64,000 nt of DNA from Maniola hyperantus (taxonomy: Eukaryota; Arthropoda; Insecta; Lepidoptera; Nymphalidae). The notes under the pieces were generated by a model that worked only from the letters and a program-made list of their open reading frames with translations, was not told the DNA's origin and made no database searches. Where the stretch lies: positions 7,626,001-7,690,000 of the forward strand of contig NC_048555.1 of NCBI RefSeq assembly GCF_902806685.2. Direction: 5' to 3'. The position numbers and the translations under genes are program-made. Shown here one piece after another: positions 1 through 11,224 of the stretch (positions are counted from its first letter, which is position 1; every line of letters starts with the position of its first letter).

Positions 1-696
1 GCTATCACGTATAGCAACTAGTTGTCATAGTAGGTATGACGAAATAATCATAAAAATACCTATCTACCGACCTATCATTATATTATTATCTTATGTTACC
101 TTAAGTGTAAATCAACCGTCAATTACTGAGTGTTGATTGCGAGAAGTGAACTTTAACCCGCCATTGTCAGACTTAATTAATTGAGGTCATTACTTTCTTT
201 GCCTTTCAATCAATTTCGCTTGCTGGCGCTATCAGCGGCAAAAGAAGGTATTGTAAGTAGACATAATAGATATGTATTTTAAATAGTTAAGCAACTTTTC
301 AGTGATATGATTAGGATTAGAGCGATGGCATTTTATTTAAGTCAGTCAGGCTATGCATTAGGTAGGTAAAGGTAGCTATAGCTTGTTGTAAAAAGCAAGT
401 AAGGTAGGTAGGAACAGTAATAAATAGGTATGTAAATATTTAAGCAGTAAGAAAAAGATATAAAAATTATATCGGCACTTTAAAAGAACAGCAATCAATT
501 TACAGACTGACTAGACTATCTATTCCCTAGGGCCCTGTTGTCAAGATAAGATCAGGGAAGCAAAATCTTAGTTCAATATCTGATTGGTTTGATTTTGCAA
601 GCTCACTTCTGTTTATGATTTAGTTCCAACTTCGAACCATATACCTATAGTATTTTATAATCTGCAGTCCAAGCGCAATCAGTGCGTCGCATGACG
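1..696. other. AT-rich intergenic, nothing recognised
   Basis: Many TAGGTA/GTAGGTA runs; no gene or element edge could be defined. 1055-1683 and 1863-2235 are similar. Confidence 0.5.
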
Positions 697-1054
697 CATC
701 CCTATTGCCGAGCTATAGTCTATCCGGGGAAAGAAGTTAAGCATAGCTCTGTTACGTAATCCCATACAAATGATAGAGACAGAAATCTCAGTGGCGTTAA
801 CAATTTTGAGACACCAACCAATATCACCATGTTTTCAAAAAACATTCGAAATTCAATTCGAAAGTGTTTTCAAAAACATTTGAAATTCAATTAGATGCCT
901 ACTATAGTTTCGTTTGTGCTTGGTTGGTGCCTCAAAATGGTTAGCATTTACTGAGATTTTTGTCTCTATCATTTGTATGGGATTACGCGTAACAGTGCGA
1001 GCGCTATTCTAACTTCTTTCCGCAGATAGAGTATAGAATAGTACTGGGGTCGCA
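697..1054. mobile_element. Foldback MITE with ~130-bp arms
   Basis: The left arm (AAGAAGTTA...AATCCCATACAAATGATAGA) matches the reverse complement of the right arm (TCTATCATTTGTATGGGATT...TAACTTCTTT), with scattered mismatches, around a ~130-bp centre holding a local repeat of AAACATTNGAAATTCAATT. Non-coding. Confidence 0.75.
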
Positions 1055-1683
1055 TATTTCTTTTGCTACGCTAAAAAGCCAAGAGAAGGGCATGAGAAAA
1101 CGTGTTGATTGCGCTTAGGCTGGCTTGCTGCTTTTGATGGTAGAGCTTCAAAGATCTTTTCACGTGATTTTTCAAAGTCATCATACGGCAATCTTTTGAA
1201 TTACATACTATTGAAAGTATTGTTTGGTAGTAAACTTGTACATACTTAATCTAATCTTGATTTCCCAGTACGATGGATGACCTCGACCACCTGATGGTAT
1301 ATTTTTGAATGAAAGTTTTTTAAGGATGGTGAGGCGTATTCCTTTATTAGTTACGAGTGTTTTAATATGGTTAAGCAACGTTCACCTAATTCGGTAACTG
1401 GATGTATGACCTTTTTTCTATTCTATTCTATTGTGTGTGTGTTTGGTACGTCCGCTTTACCCGATACCTAAAGCCGCATTAGGCTCCCTCCAGGGCAAAA
1501 AAATTTTTCTTTGAGATTGTCCCTTATAACTTCATTAATCATTATTAATCAACTGATCTTAAAATACTAATAACTGTTTTATGCGCCATTAAACACACTA
1601 GTTGTATGTGTGTTCAGCTTCGATTAGTACCTAAGCTATTGATTTTCCGAGTCTTAACGTATCCCTTTTAGGCCCCTTTTCAC

Positions 1684-1862
1684 TAGTTTTTTTTAAAGAA
1701 TACTTATTAGCTACATGCTGACTAATACTCGTCTTTCCCCTCCAACTAAGCGTAAAGCTTGTGCTAGGAGTAGGTACGACAATAGTGCAACGGCGAGGGG
1801 ATCGAATCGGCGATTTTTTGGATTTAAGTCCGCTCCTTTAATCGTTGGGCTATCGAGGCTAG
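1684..1862 (-). mobile_element. tRNA-derived SINE (second type), diverged copy
   Basis: Shares with the copies at 58241 and 63626 the blocks TGTGCTAGGAGTAGGTACGA, CAATAGTGCAACG and a tRNA-like head ending GGCTATCGAGGC. Strongly diverged; the apparent 63-codon frame here is incidental. Confidence 0.7.
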
Positions 1863-2235
1863 AGTTGTGTAATAATCCACCTTTATTAATTGTTTCTAAA
1901 CTATAATGTCCACACTACATGGCCGCAGTAAATCATAACAGCCGACTGCATCAAATAGGCCGGATAGTTATGAAATATAAACCAGTGAAAGTAATGATTA
2001 ACTGCTTCATTACGAATCATCAACATTGCAAAAAAAACGTTTCCACATTATTTAACACATCATCAAATTTTAATTGATTAATTATACATACGTACGTATT
2101 TTCATTAATTGGTTTTTAACAGATAGGACGTTGCATGTGCATAGATTTCGAACTTGTAGACTCAACGATTATTTCCGCTTTAAAAAACTCTTTTAGGCGC
2201 AACGCATACATCAACGGAGAGATGTGGAGCCGGGC

Positions 2236-2430
2236 GCAGTGCAGTCAGGCAATCAGTAATATTGTACATTGATCTTGAGAACGAGATAACGAATTCGTAG
2301 AGCGTTGTCTCTGTCTTTGAAACTGACAAAACGTACCACAGGTATGAGCGACAGAAACGGCACTCTACGAAGCCGAAATCTCTTTCTAAAAAGTTGTAAA
2401 GTGCAATATTTCCTGCCGGGCACTGCACTT
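2236..2430. mobile_element. Foldback MITE, 'GTAGAGCGTTGTCTCTGTC' family, copy 1
   Basis: About 195 bp, with ends GCAGTGCAGTCAGGC and GCCGGGCACTGCACTT. Inner arms carry TTCGTAGAGCGTTGTCTCTG and its approximate complement. Related copies at 21879 and 51306. Confidence 0.75.
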
Positions 2431-3224
2431 ACCTACTTGAACCCTTAGACTAGGTAGGTATAGAGGCTTGAACCCTGCAAACATTAAGTACACTCCTTTG
2501 GGACGTCGCGTCGTATAATAAAACTGTGGTTAGGTGGTTAGGTGGTTAGGTAGTAGTTAGTACAATTAGATAGGGTATCAAAACAAACAATCCTATAGCT
2601 AATGTGAATCTTTACGCGTTGGAATTCCGTAGAAAGTATCGCATCAATTTATCTCGGATCGCGTTGTCTCCATCTGTCATTAGTCGATGCTCTGATAGGC
2701 ATTCAGGGCAGCAGGTTCGATTATGGTCATTTACCGAATATCTTGGTGAGCCACATAATTTACCTTCACAGAGACTAGGTATACAATACAAATTCTTTTG
2801 TGATAGTCCGATAAATGCTAGGGGTTTGTAACTTTGTAGACTAGATTATGGTATTTTATGCCCTATCCAGATATTTTCTTTAATTCGAAAAGATCTTGAG
2901 TGCCCATCGCATTACGATCCCAAGAAAATTCCCAGTAAGTATAGATTAATGAAGAGGTTACCACCCTCAGAAACCACTACCCATACCTACCTATTATAAC
3001 AGCGAAAATGGTTTTGTTGGTTCATTGGATTGTGCTTCAATCTAACCGAAAGACCTACTACCGTCTGTCCAGCAGTAAAAGCAAACAGGCCGTTGGAATG
3101 GATTAATACCTTATTAAAACGCAAGTTTCTATAACATAGCTCAATTTTACATGGGCAAAGTCGAGGGCAAAAGCTAGGTTATATATGAAATTATGGCATG
3201 TAGAAACCTAAGGGGCATAGGTTT

Positions 3225-3335
3225 AATAAAAACTCCCATACCCCTTCCAGGTTAGCCCCCTTCAATCTTAGACTGCATCATCACTTACCACCAGGTGAGA
3301 TTGAAGTCAAGGGCTAACTTGTATGTGAATAAAAA
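3225..3335. repeat. Dispersed repeat 'CAGGTTAGCCC...ACCACCAGGTGAGATTG'
   Basis: TCTTAGACTGCATCATCACT, TACCACCAGGTGAGATTGAA, GTCAAGGGCTAACTTGTA. The same sequence, reversed, lies at about 62840-62990, and a piece at about 43180-43235. Confidence 0.7.
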
Positions 3336-3387
3336 TACGAGTTTTACAGGTGGCTAAGTATAATATCCATCGTCATGACTCATGAAT

Positions 3388-3706
3388 ATGATCAACCCAT
3401 CGCCGGCTCACTGCAGAGCACAGGTCTCCTCTCAGAATGAGAAGGGTTTGGCCATAGTCTACCACACTGGCCATTTGCGGAATGGTAGACCTCACACACC
3501 TTTGAGAACATTATGGAGAACTCTCAGGCATGCAGGTTTTCTAAGTTCTAACGAGGTTTCCTTCACCGTTAAAGCAAGTGACATTTAATTACTTAAAACG
3601 CACATAACTCTGGAAAATTAGTAGGTGCGTCTAATCGGAGGAAGAGATCGAACCTCGACCTCCGATTAGAAGGCGGATGTCCTAACTACGGCTATCACAG
3701 CTTTTT
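3388..3706 (-). mobile_element. Metulj-like tRNA-derived SINE, copy a
   Basis: On the minus strand it begins AGCTGTGATAGCC, has the box B-like GAGGTCGAGGTTCGATC, then a body with CACTTGCTTTAACGGTGAAG and AATGTTCTCAAAGGTGTGTG. It ends near GAGCCGGCGATGGGTTGATC. Same family as the full copy at 47324; moderately diverged. Confidence 0.85.
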
Positions 3707-5660
3707 AATTACCACATTATTACCTATACGTTTGTCATACACACTTCTTTCAGGATGTAAACAGTCTACAGGTGAGATCGTATAGTAAACATGTTTTGAT
3801 AAAAAAAATCTCAAGTCCCAATGAAAGTGGATAGGTACAATGTATATTTTGTAAATATTAATTTGTCCTCATAATATGCTTAAAAAGCCATTTATATTCA
3901 AGCTAATGCATAAGTAAGCGGGGATTCATTCAAAGATATTTTTTGAAACAGCCGTTAGACATAAAACATGATTGCCTGCCAATAACTGTTATAGTCGTGA
4001 CTTATTAGTATGAAACTAATTAAAAAATTAATGCATCTAAGCCTAAGCCATAATAGCTCAACGGTAAAAGGAGGGAGGTTTTGAAATCGGAACAAACACC
4101 TCTAATAGGGATATCTGTATCCTGTACCTACTCACGTGTCTCTACCGTTTGGTAGGTATCCACTAACGAAATGTTATTATTTTTGATGATTTACGGATTA
4201 AAAAGTACCTATCTACAGTCAGGTCAAGAGAATCAGGAAAGGGCTTGGGACGCAAGCTATCTCTATATCAAACGGATGGGCCGTGAAAAGCTAGCAGATA
4301 GATAGATACCTACACTTTCGGTCATAGATTGATGATGAAAGATGCTAAGCAGACACCAGCTGCTCGATTGCGATAGAATGACAGCTATAATGTCACGATC
4401 GCAATCACCTCTGATTGGTTGACGCTCGCTCACTATTGGCTCCAATGCAATGTAGCAACAAGAGCACAAATTCAGCCAATCGCAACAATTGAGATTGTTA
4501 TAATGATTGATGCAGGTTTTACGAAATCGACCAACAGGTTAGGTACCGACTACAGAGGTAGGTAGGACTATTATTTCGGCATTAATTTTCAATGTAGGTA
4601 CATAAATATATATAGGTAGGTACCTATTTCATTACCGTCTGCAAACAATCCAATGTAAAGTAATAACTAATAAGTAATATTAGATACGGTAGAATGGGTC
4701 GAATCAAAGATTATACATGAGTAAAGCCCAAGTAAAAAGAAGGTTCATCGCCACCATCCATAAGTTTTTGCGTAACTTCAAGCAGTAGCGTGCACGGGTG
4801 CGCGGTTTACAGGCAAAAAGACCTATTTAACATAATAAATGTAATTAAGAATGTACCTACTAAGGAATTTTAATTTTAAATCCGTTAGCGTATAACATTC
4901 TTCTCTCCAACCGTTTTACCCTCAAGCTTGTTCTCTACATGGGTAGGAGGGTAGGTACAACAACACATATCTAGTAATTACTAATTAGCACCTAATAAAG
5001 TGTTAAAGTTGAGCCAAACATAAAAACTTTCACATTTTTTTTATAGTGTTTAGCTGCAGGATTTATTGTCTTAGTATTAATGCTGATTCTGAGTTAGCAG
5101 ACAATCTTTCATAATTATTACTTTACAAGAAACCAGTCCGATTTAAATATGTAAAGCACCACCGAATCACATACCTAGGTGGTAGGTACGTATCATCACG
5201 AATTTCCAACTTTCTAACTCGAAATTCGTGATCTACCAATGTCAAGTAGAAAGAATTCGTTTTTCATTAGAATTTACATGACACGGGATTGGAATTGGAA
5301 CTTACTAGTATGTTTCACATAAATCCAACATCCAATACCACTTAGGTAGATATCTATCTACCAAGAAAACAATTCGACAAAATAATGTGTATAACAATTG
5401 CAAAAGGGCCGAAATGGGGGGTGCACGGGGTTGTAACTTTAACGTGGGATCTCTAAATCAAATGGGCATCATGAAACGGCTTCATTTGAACATTCTAAAA
5501 TAGTCTTTTATTTTATTTTTAAGTTCTTAGTTTTAGCTAACTCTACATCGTCACATTGTGTCAATTTGAAAAACTATAGGTACTTAGTAAGTATGCTTTA
5601 TTTTTTTGAAATACATCTCTAACGAAAATCAGTGATTCAAAGAAAATCAGTAGGTACCCA
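3707..5660. other. AT-rich intergenic
   Basis: No gene seen. A short tRNA-SINE-like head fragment (TAATAGCTCAACGGTAAAAG) lies near 4050, and CACGAATTTCC/GGAAATTCGTG-like short inverted repeats near 5195-5235. Confidence 0.5.
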
Positions 5661-5866
5661 TATTATAAATGCGAAAGTGTGTTTGTTTGTTTGTCCTTCA
5701 ATTACGTCGCAACGGAGCAACGGATCAGCATGATTTTTTGCATGGGTATAGTTAAAGACCTGGGGAGTGACATAGGCTACTTTTTATTCCGGGAAATTAA
5801 TGAGTTCCCACGGGATTTTCAAAAACCGAAATCCACACGTACGTAGTCGCGGGCCAGCAGCTAGTG
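5661..5866 (+). repeat. Dispersed lepidopteran repeat ('GCGAAAGTGTGTTTGT...TCGCGGGC' family)
   Basis: ATATTATAAATGCGAAAGTG, then TTTGTTTGTCCTTCAATTAC and GAGTTCCCACGGGATTTTCA, ending GTCGCGGGCCAGCAGCTAGT. Non-coding family seen repeatedly in this window; class not decided. Confidence 0.8.
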
Positions 5867-6333
5867 TGTAACAATAATTTTGATGTACCTAGGATCCTAG
5901 GTAGGTAGGCTATTAAAAAATAAACTAGGTACTAGGTAAGTACTTACCATGTAACCAAAATTTTATCCCTAATAATAGATAAACGTTCATTCATACAACA
6001 CCACTTGCACATAAAAATATTATTTTAAAGTCCAAATCATGTCCAATAATTTTTTTAACTGTCGTGCCGTAGAAAAGTTCGACCAACATTTGATCAAATA
6101 TTGCAAATTCCGCGTATAACGTGCGCAAAGTTCGATCGGCGCGCAACTTGTGAATTGTGATACACGGATACCGGCGCGAACGCATGCAGTGCCATCAAGT
6201 GTAAAAGATTTGCGTGTCGTTACATATCACTATTATGGTATTTTACGAAAGTTATTTTTTATAGGAATCTCGATCGTTGTTGCGGTCGCCATAACGGTGT
6301 CATTGCAGCTTGGTATGCGATCGGACGCAAGGT

Positions 6334-6407
6334 GGTGATAGCCCGGTGGTTAAGACGTAGGCCTCACGGGGGTCAGGGATTCGAATTTAAATCCCGGGCA
6401 CGCACGG
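6334..6407 (+). mobile_element. tRNA-derived SINE head inside each 938-bp unit
   Basis: GGTGATAGCCCGGTGG resembles a box A, and GGGATTCGAATTTAAATCCC sits where box B lies in the full SINEs of this window. Only the tRNA-like head is recognisable. Repeats at +938-bp steps (7272, 8210, 9148, 10086, 11024). Confidence 0.6.
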
Positions 6408-6534
6408 TGACGTACGTTTTATTTATTTATGGTGGTAGAGTATAGTTTGTAGGTTTTTAATAGGTTGGTTTTCAAATAAGCAATGAAAGGCAATTTTTAT
6501 CTTACAAAATGGATTTTTTTTTATTAATCTAATC

Positions 6535-6600
6535 TTAACAAACTAATCTATATGAAATGTATCTCCCGGCGGTTTCTGAAGACCGAATGATTTTCACCAC
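6535..6600 (-). other. Duplicate RPB5 terminal exon (array copy 1, most distal)
   Basis: Distal-most copy, about 5.4 kb from RPB5 exon 5. The 66 nt and the acceptor are unchanged, and AATAAA lies at about 6520-6525 (as TTTATT on the plus strand). If the array grew from a single ancestral exon, either this or copy 6 may be the original; the sequence does not say which. Confidence 0.85.
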
Positions 6601-6747
6601 CTAGAATAGAAATAAAAATATTATAAAACGCCATAGTATCCATAATTAGTATAGTGCCTAGATCAAAAATAAAATTATAAATCATTCGTTAGTAATGAAT
6701 TAATGATTATTATTAATGATGATCAGACTTTGAAGATGCCTTGCGGT

Positions 6748-6893
6748 CAGTGGCGTGCAGGTCATAGAGGCATAAATGCACTGCTTACTCCAGTTGTAAT
6801 AGCTCAATGCATATTTTTCATTATGACCTGCCAGTAAACAGGTTCCTACCTAACTAATGCCTACCATGGCTTCAAACACTGTGCACGCCACTG
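6748..6893. mobile_element. 146-bp hAT-like MITE with 8-bp target duplication, present in all six array units
   Basis: The element starts CAGTGGCGTGCA and ends with its complement TGCACGCCACTG. It is flanked on both sides by CTTGCGGT, an exact 8-bp direct repeat; an 8-bp target duplication is typical of hAT transposons. No coding capacity. The other copies are at 7686-7831, 8624-8769, 9562-9707, 10500-10645 and 11438-11583. Identical flanks in all units show one insertion that was later amplified. Confidence 0.85.
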
Positions 6894-7472
6894 CTTGCGG
6901 TACGATACTGGAACCATCTAATATCATAAAGAACCTATTATTTTTGATATTAGAAGGAATATGCATGTAATTTTTTTATAATAATTGTAATTCACTTTTA
7001 ACATTGTTACAAAGGTTGGACCTTTGATCAAATATAGCAAATTCGAGTATTCGCAAACGTGCGCAAAGTTCGATCGGCGCGCAACTTATGAATTGTGATA
7101 TACGGATACCGGCGCCAACGCATGCAGTGCCATCAAGTGTAAAAGATTTGCGTGTCGTTACATATCACTATTATGGTATTTTACGAAAGTTATTTTTTAT
7201 AGGAATCTCGATCGTTGTTGCGGTCGCCATAACGGTGTCATTGCAGCTTGGTATGCGATCGGACGCAAGGTGGTGATAGCCCGGTGGTTAAGACGTAGGC
7301 CTCACGGGGGTCAGGGATTCGAATTTAAATCCCGGGCACGCACGGTGACGTACGTTTTATTTATTTATGGTGGTAGAGTATAGTTTGTAGGTTTTTAATA
7401 GGTTGGTTTTCAAATAAGCAATGAAAGGCAATTTTTATCTTACAAAATGGATTTTTTTTTATTAATCTAATC

Positions 7473-7538
7473 TTAACAAACTAATCTATATGAAATGTAT
7501 CTCCCGGCGGTTTCTGAAGACCGAATGATTTTCACCAC
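7473..7538 (-). other. Duplicate RPB5 terminal exon (array copy 2)
   Basis: Intact 66-nt terminal exon with splice acceptor and AATAAA. No substitution seen relative to neighbouring copies. Confidence 0.85.
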
Positions 7539-8410
7539 CTAGAATAGAAATAAAAATATTATAAAACGCCATAGTATCCATAATTAGTATAGTGCCTAGA
7601 TCAAAAATAAAATTATAAATCATTCGTTAGTAATGAATTAATGATTATTATTAATGATGATCAGACTTTGAAGATGCCTTGCGGTCAGTGGCGTGCAGGT
7701 CATAGAGGCATAAATGCACTGCTTACTCCAGTTGTAATAGCTCAATGCATATTTTTCATTATGACCTGCCAGTAAACAGGTTCCTACCTAACTAATGCCT
7801 ACCATGGCTTCAAACACTGTGCACGCCACTGCTTGCGGTACGATACTGGAACCATCTAATATCATAAAGAACCTATTATTTTTGATATTAGAAGGAATAT
7901 GCATGTAATTTTTTTATAATAATTGTAATTCACTTTTAACATTGTTACAAAGGTTGGACCTTTGATCAAATATAGCAAATTCGAGTATTCGCAAACGTGC
8001 GCAAAGTTCGATCGGCGCGCAACTTATGAATTGTGATATACGGATACCGGCGCCAACGCATGCAGTGCCATCAAGTGTAAAAGATTTGCGTGTCGTTACA
8101 TATCACTATTATGGTATTTTACGAAAGTTATTTTTTATAGGAATCTCGATCGTTGTTGCGGTCGCCATAACGGTGTCATTGCAGCTTGGTATGCGATCGG
8201 ACGCAAGGTGGTGATAGCCCGGTGGTTAAGACGTAGGCCTCACGGGGGTCAGGGATTCGAATTTAAATCCCGGGCACGCACGGTGACGTACGTTTTATTT
8301 ATTTATGGTGGTAGAGTATAGTTTGTAGGTTTTTAATAGGTTGGTTTTCAAATAAGCAATGAAAGGCAATTTTTATCTTACAAAATGGATTTTTTTTTAT
8401 TAATCTAATC

Positions 8411-8476
8411 TTAACAAACTAATCTATATGAAATGTATCTCCCGGCGGTTTCTGAAGACCGAATGATTTTCACCAC
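8411..8476 (-). other. Duplicate RPB5 terminal exon (array copy 3)
   Basis: Intact 66-nt terminal exon with splice acceptor and AATAAA. No substitution seen relative to neighbouring copies. Confidence 0.85.
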
Positions 8477-9348
8477 CTAGAATAGAAATAAAAATATTAT
8501 AAAACGCCATAGTATCCATAATTAGTATAGTGCCTAGATCAAAAATAAAATTATAAATCATTCGTTAGTAATGAATTAATGATTATTATTAATGATGATC
8601 AGACTTTGAAGATGCCTTGCGGTCAGTGGCGTGCAGGTCATAGAGGCATAAATGCACTGCTTACTCCAGTTGTAATAGCTCAATGCATATTTTTCATTAT
8701 GACCTGCCAGTAAACAGGTTCCTACCTAACTAATGCCTACCATGGCTTCAAACACTGTGCACGCCACTGCTTGCGGTACGATACTGGAACCATCTAATAT
8801 CATAAAGAACCTATTATTTTTGATATTAGAAGGAATATGCATGTAATTTTTTTATAATAATTGTAATTCACTTTTAACATTGTTACAAAGGTTGGACCTT
8901 TGATCAAATATAGCAAATTCGAGTATTCGCAAACGTGCGCAAAGTTCGATCGGCGCGCAACTTATGAATTGTGATATACGGATACCGGCGCCAACGCATG
9001 CAGTGCCATCAAGTGTAAAAGATTTGCGTGTCGTTACATATCACTATTATGGTATTTTACGAAAGTTATTTTTTATAGGAATCTCGATCGTTGTTGCGGT
9101 CGCCATAACGGTGTCATTGCAGCTTGGTATGCGATCGGACGCAAGGTGGTGATAGCCCGGTGGTTAAGACGTAGGCCTCACGGGGGTCAGGGATTCGAAT
9201 TTAAATCCCGGGCACGCACGGTGACGTACGTTTTATTTATTTATGGTGGTAGAGTATAGTTTGTAGGTTTTTAATAGGTTGGTTTTCAAATAAGCAATGA
9301 AAGGCAATTTTTATCTTACAAAATGGATTTTTTTTTATTAATCTAATC

Positions 9349-9414
9349 TTAACAAACTAATCTATATGAAATGTATCTCCCGGCGGTTTCTGAAGACCGA
9401 ATGATTTTCACCAC
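9349..9414 (-). other. Duplicate RPB5 terminal exon (array copy 4)
   Basis: Same 66-nt reading frame, acceptor and polyadenylation hexamer as the copy in unit 5, 938 bp further from the gene body. No substitution seen. Confidence 0.85.
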
Positions 9415-10286
9415 CTAGAATAGAAATAAAAATATTATAAAACGCCATAGTATCCATAATTAGTATAGTGCCTAGATCAAAAATAAAATTATAAATCATT
9501 CGTTAGTAATGAATTAATGATTATTATTAATGATGATCAGACTTTGAAGATGCCTTGCGGTCAGTGGCGTGCAGGTCATAGAGGCATAAATGCACTGCTT
9601 ACTCCAGTTGTAATAGCTCAATGCATATTTTTCATTATGACCTGCCAGTAAACAGGTTCCTACCTAACTAATGCCTACCATGGCTTCAAACACTGTGCAC
9701 GCCACTGCTTGCGGTACGATACTGGAACCATCTAATATCATAAAGAACCTATTATTTTTGATATTAGAAGGAATATGCATGTAATTTTTTTATAATAATT
9801 GTAATTCACTTTTAACATTGTTACAAAGGTTGGACCTTTGATCAAATATAGCAAATTCGAGTATTCGCAAACGTGCGCAAAGTTCGATCGGCGCGCAACT
9901 TATGAATTGTGATATACGGATACCGGCGCCAACGCATGCAGTGCCATCAAGTGTAAAAGATTTGCGTGTCGTTACATATCACTATTATGGTATTTTACGA
10001 AAGTTATTTTTTATAGGAATCTCGATCGTTGTTGCGGTCGCCATAACGGTGTCATTGCAGCTTGGTATGCGATCGGACGCAAGGTGGTGATAGCCCGGTG
10101 GTTAAGACGTAGGCCTCACGGGGGTCAGGGATTCGAATTTAAATCCCGGGCACGCACGGTGACGTACGTTTTATTTATTTATGGTGGTAGAGTATAGTTT
10201 GTAGGTTTTTAATAGGTTGGTTTTCAAATAAGCAATGAAAGGCAATTTTTATCTTACAAAATGGATTTTTTTTTATTAATCTAATC

Positions 10287-10352
10287 TTAACAAACTAATC
10301 TATATGAAATGTATCTCCCGGCGGTTTCTGAAGACCGAATGATTTTCACCAC
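10287..10352 (-). other. Duplicate RPB5 terminal exon (array copy 5)
   Basis: Reads GTGGTG to TAA on the minus strand: 21 codons plus stop, preceded by a CTAG 3' splice site and followed by AATAAA. By eye identical to the copy nearest the gene body. It could be spliced to RPB5 exon 5 if transcription reads through copy 6. Confidence 0.85.
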
Positions 10353-11224
10353 CTAGAATAGAAATAAAAATATTATAAAACGCCATAGTATCCATAATTA
10401 GTATAGTGCCTAGATCAAAAATAAAATTATAAATCATTCGTTAGTAATGAATTAATGATTATTATTAATGATGATCAGACTTTGAAGATGCCTTGCGGTC
10501 AGTGGCGTGCAGGTCATAGAGGCATAAATGCACTGCTTACTCCAGTTGTAATAGCTCAATGCATATTTTTCATTATGACCTGCCAGTAAACAGGTTCCTA
10601 CCTAACTAATGCCTACCATGGCTTCAAACACTGTGCACGCCACTGCTTGCGGTACGATACTGGAACCATCTAATATCATAAAGAACCTATTATTTTTGAT
10701 ATTAGAAGGAATATGCATGTAATTTTTTTATAATAATTGTAATTCACTTTTAACATTGTTACAAAGGTTGGACCTTTGATCAAATATAGCAAATTCGAGT
10801 ATTCGCAAACGTGCGCAAAGTTCGATCGGCGCGCAACTTATGAATTGTGATATACGGATACCGGCGCCAACGCATGCAGTGCCATCAAGTGTAAAAGATT
10901 TGCGTGTCGTTACATATCACTATTATGGTATTTTACGAAAGTTATTTTTTATAGGAATCTCGATCGTTGTTGCGGTCGCCATAACGGTGTCATTGCAGCT
11001 TGGTATGCGATCGGACGCAAGGTGGTGATAGCCCGGTGGTTAAGACGTAGGCCTCACGGGGGTCAGGGATTCGAATTTAAATCCCGGGCACGCACGGTGA
11101 CGTACGTTTTATTTATTTATGGTGGTAGAGTATAGTTTGTAGGTTTTTAATAGGTTGGTTTTCAAATAAGCAATGAAAGGCAATTTTTATCTTACAAAAT
11201 GGATTTTTTTTTATTAATCTAATC

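Noticed and set aside
6150..11028. Six identical 62-codon genes on the plus strand
   Set aside because: They are by-products of the 938-bp array. Copy 1 starts with GTG, its differences are amino-acid changing, and the frame ends inside a SINE. Reported as an observation, not as genes.
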